A stretch of 64,000 nucleotides of DNA, taken from the NCBI GenBank assembly GCA_947498785.1, contig CANMLS010000017.1:1-64000 (forward strand), in the 5' to 3' direction. Below are positions 44,938-54,956 of this stretch, in pieces. Below the pieces are notes generated by a model. The model saw only the letters and a list, made by a program, of their open reading frames with translations, searched no databases and was not told the origin of the DNA. The DNA comes from an uncultured Aquimarina sp. (GTDB lineage Bacteria; Bacteroidota; Bacteroidia; Flavobacteriales; Flavobacteriaceae). A program made the position numbers and the translations under genes. Every line of letters begins with the position of its first letter. Within the stretch, counting starts at the first letter, position 1.

Positions 44938-45705
44938 TTAAAATGATTTTGAAAGATAAAACCCTAAGGAATTTTTAGAAAATTGAGGAGTAGCGGTCAT
45001 CCCATTTAGTTTTTTAAAAGGATTCCATGAGATGAGGTGTTCAAAATGATAAACCAATTTTACTGATAATATTCCTATTCCTGTACCTACCAAAACATCA
45101 GAAAAGTAATGCATGTTATTTAGTATCCTTAAACTACCTGTTGTAATAGCAAAAATATAACCGCTATATGCCAAAAGAGGACTAGTATCCTTAAATTCTT
45201 CATATAATACTGTAGCTGTAGTAAAAGCAGTGGTTGTATGACCAGATGGAAAAGAGTTTGAATTAGTAGAACCTCCAGGTCTTGCTTTATAGATTTCTTT
45301 TTTTAGTAATGTGGTTGTTCCATTACTTATTATAGAAGACAGAATAAGTTTTTTTGTCTGATCAAACCAATGATTTTTTGACTTTACACCTAATATATCG
45401 GCAGTGTATAATTGAACAACTGGAGCATATCTAGTGTAATCATCTATATTTGAATAAAAATCATCACCTACAATTTTTCTTAAATCCGTTTGAAGTGATT
45501 TTTCAAAATTACTGGTGGATAAAAGAAACCCTGTTGTGATAAGACTAATGGGTATAATTCTTTTGGTAAATATGCTATTTTCTGTGTTAAGTTCTATTTG
45601 ACCAAAGTTGGCAAGACGAGTATTTGAAATAGGTATATCAATAAACTGAGCATTTAAAGCATTGATATATAGTGATATAAATGCTAAAGAAAACATTTTT
45701 TTCAT
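44938..45705 (-). CDS. secreted PAP2-family phosphatase
   Basis: I start the protein at the ATG at 45705, which restores the signal peptide MKKMFSLAFISLYINALNAQ; a longer TTG-started frame exists. The 255-residue product has the three PAP2 motifs: KARPGGSTNSNSF region for KxxxxxxRP, the block FPSGHTTTAF (PSGH) and HYFSDVLVG (SRxxxxxHxxxD, partly degenerate). It should dephosphorylate a lipid phosphate or pyrophosphate at the periplasmic face. Four weak hydrophobic segments follow. The gene is divergent from guaB. Confidence 0.88.
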   Translation of the reverse strand: MKKMFSLAFISLYINALNAQFIDIPISNTRLANFGQIELNTENSIFTKRIIPISLITTGFLLSTSNFEKSLQTDLRKIVGDDFYSNIDDYTRYAPVVQLYTADILGVKSKNHWFDQTKKLILSSIISNGTTTLLKKEIYKARPGGSTNSNSFPSGHTTTAFTTATVLYEEFKDTSPLLAYSGYIFAITTGSLRILNNMHYFSDVLVGTGIGILSVKLVYHFEHLISWNPFKKLNGMTATPQFSKNSLGFYLSKSF

Positions 45706-45941
45706 AACATTATTTTTGGGACTTAAGTAGTTTTTGAAATAACGTTTCAAGAATTACCTTACTAAATATATTACATATTTGCTAAAAAAACGTTAAAAAA
45801 TAGAGTTTTTGATAGGCAATAGAAAGGTCTATTCAATATTGAAAAAGATGTATTTTACTTTCTGATTAAAAAGTAATTGTACTCTTATAATTATTGAAGA
45901 TAAAAATAAAATTATGCTCTTAGTATTCCTTAAAAAAGACG

Positions 45942-45950
45942 TATATTTGC
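45942..45950 (+). promoter_or_regulatory. -7 box of guaB
   Basis: TATATTTGC fits TAnnTTTG and lies 22 bases before the guaB ATG. No clear -33 element is seen. Confidence 0.5.
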
Positions 45951-45972
45951 ATGCAATTAAATTTTAATTGCG

Positions 45973-47448
45973 ATGACAGCACATGAATCCAAAATCGTTG
46001 GAGAAGGTTTAACCTATGACGATGTACTTTTAGTTCCTGCATTCTCTGAAGTACTTCCAAGAGAAGTAAGTATCAGGACCAAATTCACAAAAAATATAAT
46101 ACTTAATGTTCCGATTGTTTCTGCAGCGATGGATACTGTTACTGAGAGTCGTATGGCTATTGCTATGGCTCAAGAAGGAGGTATTGGTGTATTGCATAAA
46201 AATATGACAATAGAGGAACAGGCAATTAAAGTTCGTAAGGTAAAGCGAGCAGAGAGTGGGATGATCATAGATCCAGTAACGCTACCTAGAGATGCAAAAG
46301 TAATTGATGCCAAAAATAATATGCGAGAGCATAGCATCGGAGGAATTCCAATTATAGATGATAATAATAAGTTGATTGGTATTGTCACGAATAGAGATCT
46401 TCGTTTTGAAAAGAATGATCAACGCCCAATATCAGAAGTAATGACTAGTGAAAATCTGGTTACTGTTGCCGAGGGTACATCACTTCAACAAGCAGAAGTT
46501 ATACTGCAGAATAATAAAATCGAAAAATTACCAGTGGTAGACAAAGAAAATACTTTGGTAGGTTTGATTACATTTAGAGATATTACCAAACTAACGCTTA
46601 AACCAATGGCAAATAAAGACGAATTTGGACGTCTACGTGTTGCTGCAGCTATTGGTGTAACAGGAGATGCGGTTGAACGTGCAGATGCTTTGGTTAAATC
46701 TGGTGTAGATGCTGTAGTCATTGATACTGCTCATGGTCATCACATAGGAGTAGTGGCCGTATTAAAACAGGTAAAAGAAAAGTTTCCAAAATTAGAAGTT
46801 ATAGTAGGTAATATTGCAACCGCAGAAGCAGCAAAATATTTGGTAGCAGCGGGGGCTGATGCAGTTAAAGTTGGAATAGGTCCAGGGTCTATTTGTACCA
46901 CTAGAGTGGTAGCTGGAGTTGGATTTCCACAATTCTCAGCAGTTCTGGAAGTAGCAAATGCTATAAAAGGTTCTGGGGTTCCTGTGATTGCTGATGGAGG
47001 AATCAGATATACAGGAGATATACCTAAGGCTATTGCTGCTGGTGCTGATACTGTAATGTTAGGCTCACTTTTAGCAGGTACCAAAGAATCTCCTGGTGAA
47101 ACTGTCATTTATGAAGGAAGAAAATATAAGACGTATCGTGGGATGGGGTCTGTAGAAGCTATGAAGAAAGGGTCTAAAGATAGATATTTTCAAGATGTTG
47201 AAGATGATATAAAAAAATTAGTGCCAGAAGGTATAGTAGGACAAGTGCCATATAAAGGTGATCTTATTGAAAGTGTCCATCAATTTATTGGTGGATTACG
47301 TGCTGGTATGGGATATTGTGGAGCAAAAGATATTGCAACATTACAAGATAAAGGACGTTTTGTAAAAATTACAGCAAGTGGTATTCATGAAAGCCATCCT
47401 CATGATGTTACAATCACAAAGGAAGCTCCTAATTATAGTAGACGATAA
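45973..47448 (+). CDS. guaB: inosine-5'-monophosphate dehydrogenase
   Basis: The 491-residue enzyme has the IMPDH TIM barrel interrupted by two CBS domains (about 95-210). The N-terminal block [13 protein letters not shown] and the catalytic loop [15 protein letters not shown] with its Cys near residue 306 are canonical, as are the finger region and the block [17 protein letters not shown] with the flap. It oxidises IMP to XMP, the first committed step of GMP synthesis, in the cytoplasm. It ends before a bidirectional terminator shared with the OmpH gene. Confidence 0.97.
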   Translation: MTAHESKIVGEGLTYDDVLLVPAFSEVLPREVSIRTKFTKNIILNVPIVSAAMDTVTESRMAIAMAQEGGIGVLHKNMTIEEQAIKVRKVKRAESGMIIDPVTLPRDAKVIDAKNNMREHSIGGIPIIDDNNKLIGIVTNRDLRFEKNDQRPISEVMTSENLVTVAEGTSLQQAEVILQNNKIEKLPVVDKENTLVGLITFRDITKLTLKPMANKDEFGRLRVAAAIGVTGDAVERADALVKSGVDAVVIDTAHGHHIGVVAVLKQVKEKFPKLEVIVGNIATAEAAKYLVAAGADAVKVGIGPGSICTTRVVAGVGFPQFSAVLEVANAIKGSGVPVIADGGIRYTGDIPKAIAAGADTVMLGSLLAGTKESPGETVIYEGRKYKTYRGMGSVEAMKKGSKDRYFQDVEDDIKKLVPEGIVGQVPYKGDLIESVHQFIGGLRAGMGYCGAKDIATLQDKGRFVKITASGIHESHPHDVTITKEAPNYSRR

Positions 47449-47469
47449 CATTACTAGATGCTGTTAGGT

Positions 47470-47502
47470 AAAAAAACGCATCATATTGATGCGTTTTTTT
47501 AT
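47470..47502. terminator. bidirectional intrinsic terminator
   Basis: An A-rich stem reading AAAAAACGCATCA (47470-47482 approx.) pairs with TGATGCGTTTTTT after a TAT loop. T-runs occur on both strands, so it ends guaB and the convergent OmpH gene. Confidence 0.93.
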
Positions 47503-47516
47503 ATATGTTTCTAAAA

Positions 47517-48035
47517 CTATTTTTTTGCTTCTTCTATTTTGATTCCTAATTTTGTTATTACTTTTTTAGTAAGATCATAATTAGAATCTATATATGCCAG
47601 ACCGCTACTTGTAATAGTGAATACTTGAGTATATTTTTCTGCTTTAGCGATTTCTTCCAAAGCTTTCCCTATTTTTTCATATAAAGGTTGTAATAATCTA
47701 TTTTGTTCTAATTGAACAAGCTTAGCTCCATTTTGACGAATTTTTGCAATGTCATTTTCTAATGTAATAATTTCGTCTTGTTTTGTTTTTTTCATTGGCT
47801 CCGTAAAAGAAGCAACTTTTTCCTGATACTCTTTTACTTTGGCTTGATACTCATCAATCTTAACTTTTAACTCTGCTTCTATTTTACCATTATAGGTTTT
47901 TAAATCTTCTTGAACTTTTGTAAGCTCTGGCATTTTGGAAAGAATATATTCTGAGTCTATTGTACCAGTCTTAGATTGGGCATTTATTTGAAAACTAGCC
48001 ACCAAAACTAGGATTAATGCTATTGTTTTTTTCAT
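47517..48035 (-). CDS. OmpH/Skp-family periplasmic chaperone
   Basis: The 172-residue protein has a signal peptide (VASFQINAQ) and the OmpH/Skp layout: a start GTIDSEYILSKMPE, a long coiled-coil arm (about 50-115, Glu/Lys-rich) and a C-terminal beta strand with YTQVFTITSSGLAYIDSNYDLT. Skp-type proteins hold unfolded outer-membrane proteins in the periplasm. It fits the nearby SurA-like cluster at 49-54 kb as a functional companion, though not an operon partner. The gene is single. Confidence 0.9.
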   Translation of the reverse strand: MKKTIALILVLVASFQINAQSKTGTIDSEYILSKMPELTKVQEDLKTYNGKIEAELKVKIDEYQAKVKEYQEKVASFTEPMKKTKQDEIITLENDIAKIRQNGAKLVQLEQNRLLQPLYEKIGKALEEIAKAEKYTQVFTITSSGLAYIDSNYDLTKKVITKLGIKIEEAKK

Positions 48036-48121
48036 CTTATTTTTATTTTCTGATTTTTAAATTTTTGCAAATATATAAGGTCTTAGACAATATATGTGCC
48101 ATGAATTATATTTTTTAAAAT

Positions 48122-48361
48122 CTATTCTTCATATAATAGCCCACGATGAGGTTTTAATGTATCTCGAACAGTTTTCATTTCAGAATCGGTTACTACCATA
48201 TATGCTATACTATGCATATCACTAAGTTCTTGGTGTCCTGTTATGTTGAGAGATGTTTTTTCTAGAGAAATGTATTCTTTAAGATGAATTTCATGATGTT
48301 GTGCAGTCTTATTTGCAGCGGGTCCTCTGAAATCCCAGATTAATTTCAGTTTTCGTTCCAT
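48122..48361 (-). CDS. small hypothetical protein
   Basis: The 79-residue protein starts MERKLKLIWDFRGPAANKTA and has a block HHEIHLKEYISL, then YMVVTDSEMKTVRDTLKPHRG. It lacks a signal peptide. The regular mixed charge and the compact length suggest a folded alpha-beta protein, but I cannot assign a family. It lies 87 bases upstream of the OmpH gene on the same strand, next to a decayed GNAT. Confidence 0.6.
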   Translation of the reverse strand: MERKLKLIWDFRGPAANKTAQHHEIHLKEYISLEKTSLNITGHQELSDMHSIAYMVVTDSEMKTVRDTLKPHRGLLYEE

Positions 48362-48393
48362 AATATGTTCTTAATCATTTTTAGTTATAATCT

Positions 48394-48808
48394 TTATGTT
48401 AGTTTTAGATTGTAGAGTTTACTATTTCGTTGTTTAAACCCTAATTTGGAATATAAATGTATAGCTGCTTTTTTTCATTTTCTGTAAGTAGATAAATTTC
48501 AGTACGTCCTTCTTCTTTTCCAGAACTTATTAATTCTTGAATTAACTTTTTGCCGATTCCCTGATCTCTGTAGTATAAATCTACAATCACATCTTCAATC
48601 CAACCTTTATACCAAGAAATTAATTTGTAAGAACATAATGAAGCAATTCTAACTATTTTTTTATTTAGTTTGTAGCATGCAAAAAATTAGAGAGTTGTTT
48701 GTTTTTGATAATAAGTTTTTTATTTAGACTTTATTGTCTAAAGAACTTTTGAATATCTTCTAAGGTGTAAGAGTTTATAGTTTTTTTATTTAAAATTTCA
48801 ATCAATTT
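48394..48808 (-). pseudogene. decayed GNAT acetyltransferase
   Basis: The minus strand preserves a GNAT C-terminal half in pieces. One frame reads WIEDVIVDLYYRDQGIGKK, with the acetyl-CoA loop RDQGIGK, and runs into IYLLTENEKK, where a 7-base A-run (48469-48475 on the plus strand as T) breaks the frame. The next frame continues AAIHLYSKLGFKQRNS to a stop at 48394, which is the expected GNAT ending. Upstream, the N-terminal part (SYTLEDIQKFFRQ) meets a stop and a further frame change near 48690. Repeated damage suggests a true pseudogene, although an indel in the A-run could be a sequencing error. Confidence 0.8.
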
Positions 48809-48816
48809 TAGAATTA

Positions 48817-49269
48817 CTAATTGTTGAGTACACTTTTTCCTTCTTCAGCAAAAGATTTAAAATCCTTCATAAATGAATATGACTGTTTCTTAAAAGCTCC
48901 AGGCATTATAAATCCCATAAACTTCATAAAACCACTAAATTTGAATTCATTTTTTGAAGTCCATTTTGTAGTTCCATTAGAGAGCTCTTCAAAATAATTT
49001 TCTTGAATATTATATACGTTTTTGGCATCAAACGTTAGGTGTAGCGCGTTTGGAAGATCAAGAAAGGTAATCGTCTCAATCATTTCTATTTCTCGTTTAC
49101 CCATTTTGTATGTTAACTTTGAAATAGCCCCTGTTTTTCCTTTTGGCCCGCTTAGGTGTTCCATGCTTATAAAACCTTTTTGCCAATATTTTAGATTTTC
49201 TTCATTGTTGAATTTTTCAACTACCTGATTTCTAGGTAGTTTTATCTCTATGTCTAGTGTGTACTCCAT
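48817..49269 (-). CDS. SRPBCC-family (START-like) protein
   Basis: The 150-residue protein has the helix-grip fold pattern of SRPBCC proteins. It starts with EYTLDIEIKLPRNQVVEKFN, the usual strand-helix opening, has WQKGFISMEHLSG after it, and ends with a long helix FMKDFKSFAEEGK. These proteins bind hydrophobic ligands in a deep cavity; the ligand here is unknown. It has no signal peptide. Its 5' end is 170 bases from the PPIase gene on the other strand. Confidence 0.85.
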   Translation of the reverse strand: MEYTLDIEIKLPRNQVVEKFNNEENLKYWQKGFISMEHLSGPKGKTGAISKLTYKMGKREIEMIETITFLDLPNALHLTFDAKNVYNIQENYFEELSNGTTKWTSKNEFKFSGFMKFMGFIMPGAFKKQSYSFMKDFKSFAEEGKSVLNN

Positions 49270-49437
49270 TGCGTTATTTGTTGTTTGTTGGTTGTGTAAT
49301 TAGAATACAATATACATAGATCATAAAAATTTTAAAAGCTAATACTACAGTAGTATTTATGTCGTTAGAAAAGAAGCTTGTAAAACGTCGTAATATTATT
49401 ATTTTTGTCCGATACAGGACTACATTATACACAAACC

Positions 49438-51393
49438 ATGCACAAAAAGTCATTATTGTTTTTTTTAGGAAGTATTTTTTTTACATTAGTTTATGCTCAA
49501 GAGCCCAAAGATGTGTTATTTACTATAGACAACTCTCCAATATTTATTTCAGAATTTAAAAAAGTTTATCTAAAAAATATAAATCTGGTAAAGGATGATT
49601 CGCAAAAAAACGTAGACGAATACCTTGATCTTTTTATCAATTATAAACTAAAATTAAAGGAAGCAAAGAAGTTAGGTTTGGATAAGAAAGAAAGCTATTT
49701 GAAAGAGTTAGATGGCTATAGAAAACAATTGGCAAAAGGATATCTTACTGATACAAGAACATCTGATGCGTTAATTAGAGAAGCGTATGATCGATCTCAG
49801 GAACGAATAAAAGCTAGTCATATATTAATTACTGTAAAACCAAATGCATCAGAAAAAGATACTATAGCGGCTTTTCAAAAAATCACTGAAGCAAGAAGTA
49901 AGATTATTAATGGAGAGTCTTTTGATGCTGTAGCAAAAGCGTATAGTCAAGATCCATCAGTCGATAAAAATAGCGGAAATTTAGGATGGTTTTCTGCTTT
50001 TAGAATGGTATATCCATTCGAAGAGGCGGCATTTACAACTAAGGTTGGTGAAATTTCTGAACCATTTAGAACACAATTTGGCTATCATATTGTAAAGGTT
50101 AATGATAGAAAGAAAAAAATAGGAGAAGTTACAGTAGCGCATATAATGGTTACCATTAATGAAAATAGAACTGAAGAAGAAGCGAAGAATAGAGTATATG
50201 AAATTAATCAGCAATTACAACAAGGAATTTCTTTTGCCTCTTTAGCAAAACAATATAGTGATGATCCAAGTACTGCAATTAATGGTGGTAAAATTCGTCG
50301 TTTTGGACAAGGGACACTAAATTCTGAGAAATTTGAAAAAACGGCATTTAGTATGACAGAAAGAAATGAAATTTCTGAACCTATACAAACAAAATATGGT
50401 TGGCATATTATTCAGTTAATAGAAAAACATCCTCCAAAAACTTTTGAAGAACAGAAAGAAGAACTTACCAAAAAAGTAAAAAGAGACAGTAGATCTAAAC
50501 TGGTTACGACATCGTTCATTAATTCTTTAAAAGAAAAATATACTATCAATAAAAATGAGAACGCTATTTCTTATTTTAAAAAGATTGTTCCTAGTACTTT
50601 TTTTACCGAAAAGTGGAATATTCCCGAGGATAAGAAGCTTGAGAAATCAATTTTTAGTATAAAGAAAAAAGAATTTTCATATATGGATTTTGCAAAATTC
50701 TTAAAAAAGAATCAAAGTAAAGTAGCGGGATATACGGATGTTTCTATTTTTATAGAAAAAATGTACAACGATTTTGAATCTTCTTCATTATTAGGGTATT
50801 ATGAAAAACATCTTGAAGAGGATAATCCAGATTTCGCTAGTGTTTTTGGTGAATATCGGGATGGACTTTTGCTTTTTGACCTTATGGAATCTAAAATATG
50901 GAATGTTTCTAAGACAGATTCAATAGGGCTTAAAAGATTTTATGAGACTCAAAAAGATAGGTATACACAAAATAAAACATATAGGGTAGTAAAAGCTTCT
51001 TCTGCAAAACGAGAAGCAATAGATAAAGTGAAGAAGCTATTAGAAACCCAAAAACCAATAGAAGAAATCAAAAAAGAAGTCAATAAAGATGACATTGTTC
51101 TAGTGATGTTTTCTGAAGAGGAATTAGTACAAGATAAAGATACATTACCGAAAGATTTGTCACCAGAAAAAGGAAAGATAACAATTGCAGAGGGAGAAAA
51201 TTTTGCGACTTTGATTATGATAAAAGAAATCTTACCTTCAAGAATTAAAACATTCGATGAAATCAAAGGTGAAGTTATTAATGATTTTCAAGAGACTGTA
51301 GAAGGAGAGTGGCTTAATCAATTGAGAACAAAATACCCAGTAAGAGTCAATAAAAAAACATTAAAAAGGGCTAAAAAAGAATTATCTATTTAA
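49438..51393 (+). CDS. periplasmic peptidyl-prolyl isomerase, PpiC/SurA type, two rotamase domains
   Basis: The ATG at 49438 gives a 651-residue protein with a signal peptide (FFTLVYAQ). A SurA-like N-terminal helical domain (25-110) precedes two parvulin rotamase domains at about 120-225 (ASHILITVKPNA to FGYHIVKVND) and 230-330 (AHIMVTINENRT to KYGWHIIQL). A long C-terminal region of about 300 residues follows. It should fold outer-membrane proteins in the periplasm. It is the first of three such genes in a row. Confidence 0.93.
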   Translation: MHKKSLLFFLGSIFFTLVYAQEPKDVLFTIDNSPIFISEFKKVYLKNINLVKDDSQKNVDEYLDLFINYKLKLKEAKKLGLDKKESYLKELDGYRKQLAKGYLTDTRTSDALIREAYDRSQERIKASHILITVKPNASEKDTIAAFQKITEARSKIINGESFDAVAKAYSQDPSVDKNSGNLGWFSAFRMVYPFEEAAFTTKVGEISEPFRTQFGYHIVKVNDRKKKIGEVTVAHIMVTINENRTEEEAKNRVYEINQQLQQGISFASLAKQYSDDPSTAINGGKIRRFGQGTLNSEKFEKTAFSMTERNEISEPIQTKYGWHIIQLIEKHPPKTFEEQKEELTKKVKRDSRSKLVTTSFINSLKEKYTINKNENAISYFKKIVPSTFFTEKWNIPEDKKLEKSIFSIKKKEFSYMDFAKFLKKNQSKVAGYTDVSIFIEKMYNDFESSSLLGYYEKHLEEDNPDFASVFGEYRDGLLLFDLMESKIWNVSKTDSIGLKRFYETQKDRYTQNKTYRVVKASSAKREAIDKVKKLLETQKPIEEIKKEVNKDDIVLVMFSEEELVQDKDTLPKDLSPEKGKITIAEGENFATLIMIKEILPSRIKTFDEIKGEVINDFQETVEGEWLNQLRTKYPVRVNKKTLKRAKKELSI

Positions 51394-51497
51394 ATAAAAT
51401 CAATATAATAATCTCTAAATATTTTCTTTACACTGAAATTATTATTGGTTTTATAATTTTTGAGATTGTTTTTGGGTAAGTAAAAAGAGTAATACTT

Positions 51498-52346
51498 GTG
51501 AAATACTATACATTAATACTAGTGTCATTAATAGTTGTTTCTTGTCAAAATTTTAAAAATCAAATTAAGCAAGAAGCAGTTGCCAGAGTAAATGAGACTT
51601 ATCTTTATAAAGACGATATTAAAACTCTGGTTCCCCAAAATACTCCTAAAAGTGACAGTGTAAATATTGTTAATAACTACATCAATACTTGGGCGACTCA
51701 TCAATTGTTTATAGATAAAGCTAAACTAAATCTTACCGAAGAAGAGTTAAGAGAATTTGATGATTTGGTAGAAAGTTACAAAAGTACCTTATATATCAAT
51801 GCTTATAAGAATGCTGTTATTAATAAGTCTATCAATATGGATGTTACAAATCAAGATTTGGAGGCATATTATGATCAAAATTTGAAAAATTTTAATCTCA
51901 ATGAGGAGTTAGTAAAATTACGTTACTTACATTTGCCACTTGATTATGGAGATATTGTTGCAACGCAACAACAATTAAATCGTTTTAATGAAGAAGATGT
52001 AGAGGAGTTGAGACTAAAAAAAGTAGAATGTCTATCCTATTCTTTAAATGATTCTGTTTGGATAAAGTTAGATCAGCTACTAAGCAAAATACCTGTTTTA
52101 AGAAAACAGGATAAGACAAAATTTTTGAAAAAAGGGAAATATATACAACTTAGAGATTCTACAGGAGTATATATGGTAAAAGTAAAAGATGTTTTAAAGC
52201 ATAATGAAATAGCTCCATTAGAGTATATAAAACCTACAATACGGCAAATTATCCTGAATAGGAGAAAGCTGGAACTGATTAAAAAAATAGAAAAAGATAT
52301 TACAAGAGATGCAGTTGAGAACAAACAATTTGAAGTCTATGATTAA
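51498..52346 (+). CDS. SurA-like chaperone lipoprotein without a clear rotamase domain
   Basis: The 282-residue protein starts at GTG 51498 and has a lipoprotein signal (LIVVSCQN). It has a SurA-type N-terminal helical part starting VARVNETYLYKDD and the block NYINTWATHQLFIDKAKLNL, then a region with parvulin-like end KGKYIQLRDSTGVYMVKVKDV. The usual PPIase motifs are degraded, so it is more likely a chaperone than an isomerase. It overlaps the following gene by 8 bases and follows the first PPIase gene after about 100 bases. Confidence 0.8.
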   Translation: MKYYTLILVSLIVVSCQNFKNQIKQEAVARVNETYLYKDDIKTLVPQNTPKSDSVNIVNNYINTWATHQLFIDKAKLNLTEEELREFDDLVESYKSTLYINAYKNAVINKSINMDVTNQDLEAYYDQNLKNFNLNEELVKLRYLHLPLDYGDIVATQQQLNRFNEEDVEELRLKKVECLSYSLNDSVWIKLDQLLSKIPVLRKQDKTKFLKKGKYIQLRDSTGVYMVKVKDVLKHNEIAPLEYIKPTIRQIILNRRKLELIKKIEKDITRDAVENKQFEVYD

Positions 52347-53820
52347 AACTACCGCACTTTGCGTTATGTTTACTATCAGTGTAGGTGTAGAACTAAATGC
52401 CCAAGAAATTATAGAAGAGGTATCTCAGGATACGATAGCGAAACAAGATACCATTGTAGGTCAGAGTACTATTGTAACTAATGATTCTATTAGCACAAAG
52501 ACCACTGATATTGTAAAACCGCCATTTCAAAGAGTAAAAGTAGATGGTGTAGCAGCAGTGATTGGGGAAAATGTTATTTTGGATAGTGATGTAGATATTG
52601 CTTATAAACAATTGCTTAGTGAAGGGGTTTCATCTTCGGATGTAAGTCGTTGTGAACTTGCAGGGAGTTTATTTGAAACAAAACTATACGCTCATCATGC
52701 CGTTCAGGATAGTATAATTGTAAAAGATGCCGAAGTTAACTCTATGGTTGATCAACAATTGAATTATATGACTAATGAGTTGGGAACTGTAGAAAAAGTA
52801 TTAAGATTCTATAAAAAAGATAATCTGGAGGATTTTAAAAAAGAACTTTTTGAAATCAATAAGTCAAATAGGTTGTCAGAACAGATGAGAGCTAAAATTA
52901 TTGAAGATATTGAAATCACACCAGAAGAAATTAGAGAATTCTTTGATGATATCCCAGAAGAAGAAAGACCACTGTTTGGAACAGAACTCGAACTAGCTCA
53001 AATTGTAATAGAGCCAGAAATTCCTCAAGAAGAAGAACAGAAAGTGATCGATAGATTAAATCAATTTAGAGAAGATATTGTTGAGAATGGAAGCAGTTTT
53101 GCAACAAAGGCAGTATTATATTCTCAAGATCCTGGATCTAAATCTACAGGAGGTAAATATACACTAGATCGTCAGACAAATTTTGCAAAAGAATTTAAAG
53201 ATGTTGCCTTTAGCTTACAAGAAGAAGAGGTAAGTGAACCTTTTAAAACAGATTTTGGATGGCACATTGTAAAAGTTGATAAAATAAGAGGAGAAGAAAT
53301 AGATGTAAGACATATACTCCTTGTGCCTGATGTAACAAGATCAAGTGTAGATGAAGCCAAAAGGTTAATAGATTCTCTTCGCACAAGTATTGTTTCTGGT
53401 TCTATAGAATTTAAGGAAGCAGCTAGAAGATTTAGTGATGAAAAAGAAACTCGAGAAGATGGTGGGCAATTACTTAATCCAACTACGGGAGATACTCATT
53501 TTGAACTTACCAAAATTGACCCTATATTGTACGATCAAGTATCCAAATTAAAAACAAATGAAATATCTTTGGTTATTCCAGATCAGGATCGTCAAGGAAG
53601 AAAAAAGTTTAAATTAATTACTGTACTTAACCGATATGATGAACATATAGCAGATTATGCTAATGATTATCGAAAAATACAAGAATTGGCGTTGAGGAAA
53701 AAACAAATTGATGCTATTCGTAAGTGGCAGAGTGAAAAAATTATGGATACTTATATAAAAATAAATGGTGAGTACAGAAACTGCGAATATAGTGGTAACT
53801 GGTTAAAAAACGAGAAATAA
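52339..53820 (+). CDS. SurA-type periplasmic peptidyl-prolyl isomerase
   Basis: The ATG at 52339 gives a 493-residue protein with a signal peptide (SVGVELNAQ). After a Thr/Asp-rich linker comes the SurA N-domain VAAVIGENVILDSDVDIA, then two parvulin domains at about 210-320 (ELAQIVIEPEIPQ to DFGWHIVKVD) and 325-430 (DVRHILLVPDVTR to ISLVIPDQDRQ). The order matches SurA. The gene starts inside the 3' end of the upstream lipoprotein gene and ends 1 base before the MoxR gene, so a four-gene unit is likely. Confidence 0.93.
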   Translation: MIKTTALCVMFTISVGVELNAQEIIEEVSQDTIAKQDTIVGQSTIVTNDSISTKTTDIVKPPFQRVKVDGVAAVIGENVILDSDVDIAYKQLLSEGVSSSDVSRCELAGSLFETKLYAHHAVQDSIIVKDAEVNSMVDQQLNYMTNELGTVEKVLRFYKKDNLEDFKKELFEINKSNRLSEQMRAKIIEDIEITPEEIREFFDDIPEEERPLFGTELELAQIVIEPEIPQEEEQKVIDRLNQFREDIVENGSSFATKAVLYSQDPGSKSTGGKYTLDRQTNFAKEFKDVAFSLQEEEVSEPFKTDFGWHIVKVDKIRGEEIDVRHILLVPDVTRSSVDEAKRLIDSLRTSIVSGSIEFKEAARRFSDEKETREDGGQLLNPTTGDTHFELTKIDPILYDQVSKLKTNEISLVIPDQDRQGRKKFKLITVLNRYDEHIADYANDYRKIQELALRKKQIDAIRKWQSEKIMDTYIKINGEYRNCEYSGNWLKNEK

Positions 53821-53821
53821 T

Positions 53822-54778
53822 ATGTCAGACGACGTAGCGGCTATTGAAACCTTAGTAAAAAAACATTCAGAACTTAAAAAAGAAATTTCCAAAGTAATTA
53901 TTGGACAAGAAAAAGTTATCGATCAGATACTTCTTTCGGTTTTTTCTGGAGGCCATGCGCTACTTATAGGTGTCCCTGGACTAGCTAAAACACTTATGGT
54001 GAATACAATTTCACAGGCTCTGGGGTTAGATTTTAAAAGAATTCAATTTACTCCTGATTTAATGCCTAGTGATATATTAGGTAGTGAGATTTTAGATGAG
54101 ACAAGACATTTTAAATTTATTAAAGGCCCGATTTTTTCTAATATTATTCTTGCAGATGAAATAAACCGTACGCCACCTAAAACTCAGGCTGCATTATTAG
54201 AGGCTATGCAAGAAAGAGCTGTGACGGTTGCAGGACATCATTATAAACTTGATTTACCATACTTTGTTTTGGCAACACAGAACCCTATTGAGCAAGAAGG
54301 AACTTACCCTCTTCCAGAAGCACAATTGGATCGATTTATGTTTGCAATAGAATTAAAATATCCGAGTTTTCAGGAAGAAGTAGATGTTGTAAAGAGTACC
54401 ACGGGGGATAAGGCTAAAACTGTAAATTCACTGTTTAAAGCACAAGAAATTATTGATTTTCAACAGCTGATTCGTAGAATACCTGTTGCAGATAATGTAA
54501 TCGAATATGCGGTAGGTATTGTTGGTAAAACAAGACCTAATGGAGAGACAGCAACAGAATTGGTAAAAAATTATATTGATTGGGGAGCAGGACCAAGGGC
54601 TTCACAAAACCTTATTCTTGCCGCCAAAGCTAATGCAGCGGTAAAAGGTAAATTTTCCCCTGATATAGAAGATGTGCAAGCAGTAGCTATGGGAATTCTA
54701 CGCCATAGAATTATAAAAAACTACAAAGCTGAAGCCGAAAATGTAAGTGTAGAAGATGTAATTAGTAGCTTATTCTAA
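53822..54778 (+). CDS. MoxR-family AAA+ ATPase
   Basis: The 318-residue protein has the MoxR fold. Walker A is in LLIGVPGLAKTLMV, Walker B in NIILADEINRTPPKTQAALLEAMQE, sensor 1 in FVLATQNPIEQEGTYPLPEAQLDRF and sensor 2 further on (RASQNLILAAKA). MoxR ATPases act as chaperones for the assembly or activation of protein complexes, often with VWA-domain partners, none of which is seen here. Its position right after the SurA-like genes is usual in Flavobacteriia and suggests a link to envelope maturation. Confidence 0.94.
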   Translation: MSDDVAAIETLVKKHSELKKEISKVIIGQEKVIDQILLSVFSGGHALLIGVPGLAKTLMVNTISQALGLDFKRIQFTPDLMPSDILGSEILDETRHFKFIKGPIFSNIILADEINRTPPKTQAALLEAMQERAVTVAGHHYKLDLPYFVLATQNPIEQEGTYPLPEAQLDRFMFAIELKYPSFQEEVDVVKSTTGDKAKTVNSLFKAQEIIDFQQLIRRIPVADNVIEYAVGIVGKTRPNGETATELVKNYIDWGAGPRASQNLILAAKANAAVKGKFSPDIEDVQAVAMGILRHRIIKNYKAEAENVSVEDVISSLF

Positions 54779-54956
54779 CAACCTGAAATTGCTTTTACAA
54801 TTCATTTGAAACAAGACATTTTAAAAAAATCCTCGATCTATATACATGCTCTTTTGTGATCGCTAATTGTGATGATCAAATTAAACCTTCCTTGTTTTTG
54901 AAAGTCTAATGTATAGACATTCAAAAAGAATGTATTGTTTAATAAAAGATAATAGA

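Noticed and set aside
46740..47108. 122-codon frame opposite guaB
   Set aside because: It is the antisense shadow of a highly conserved gene; Ala/Thr/Pro-rich composition is typical of such shadows.
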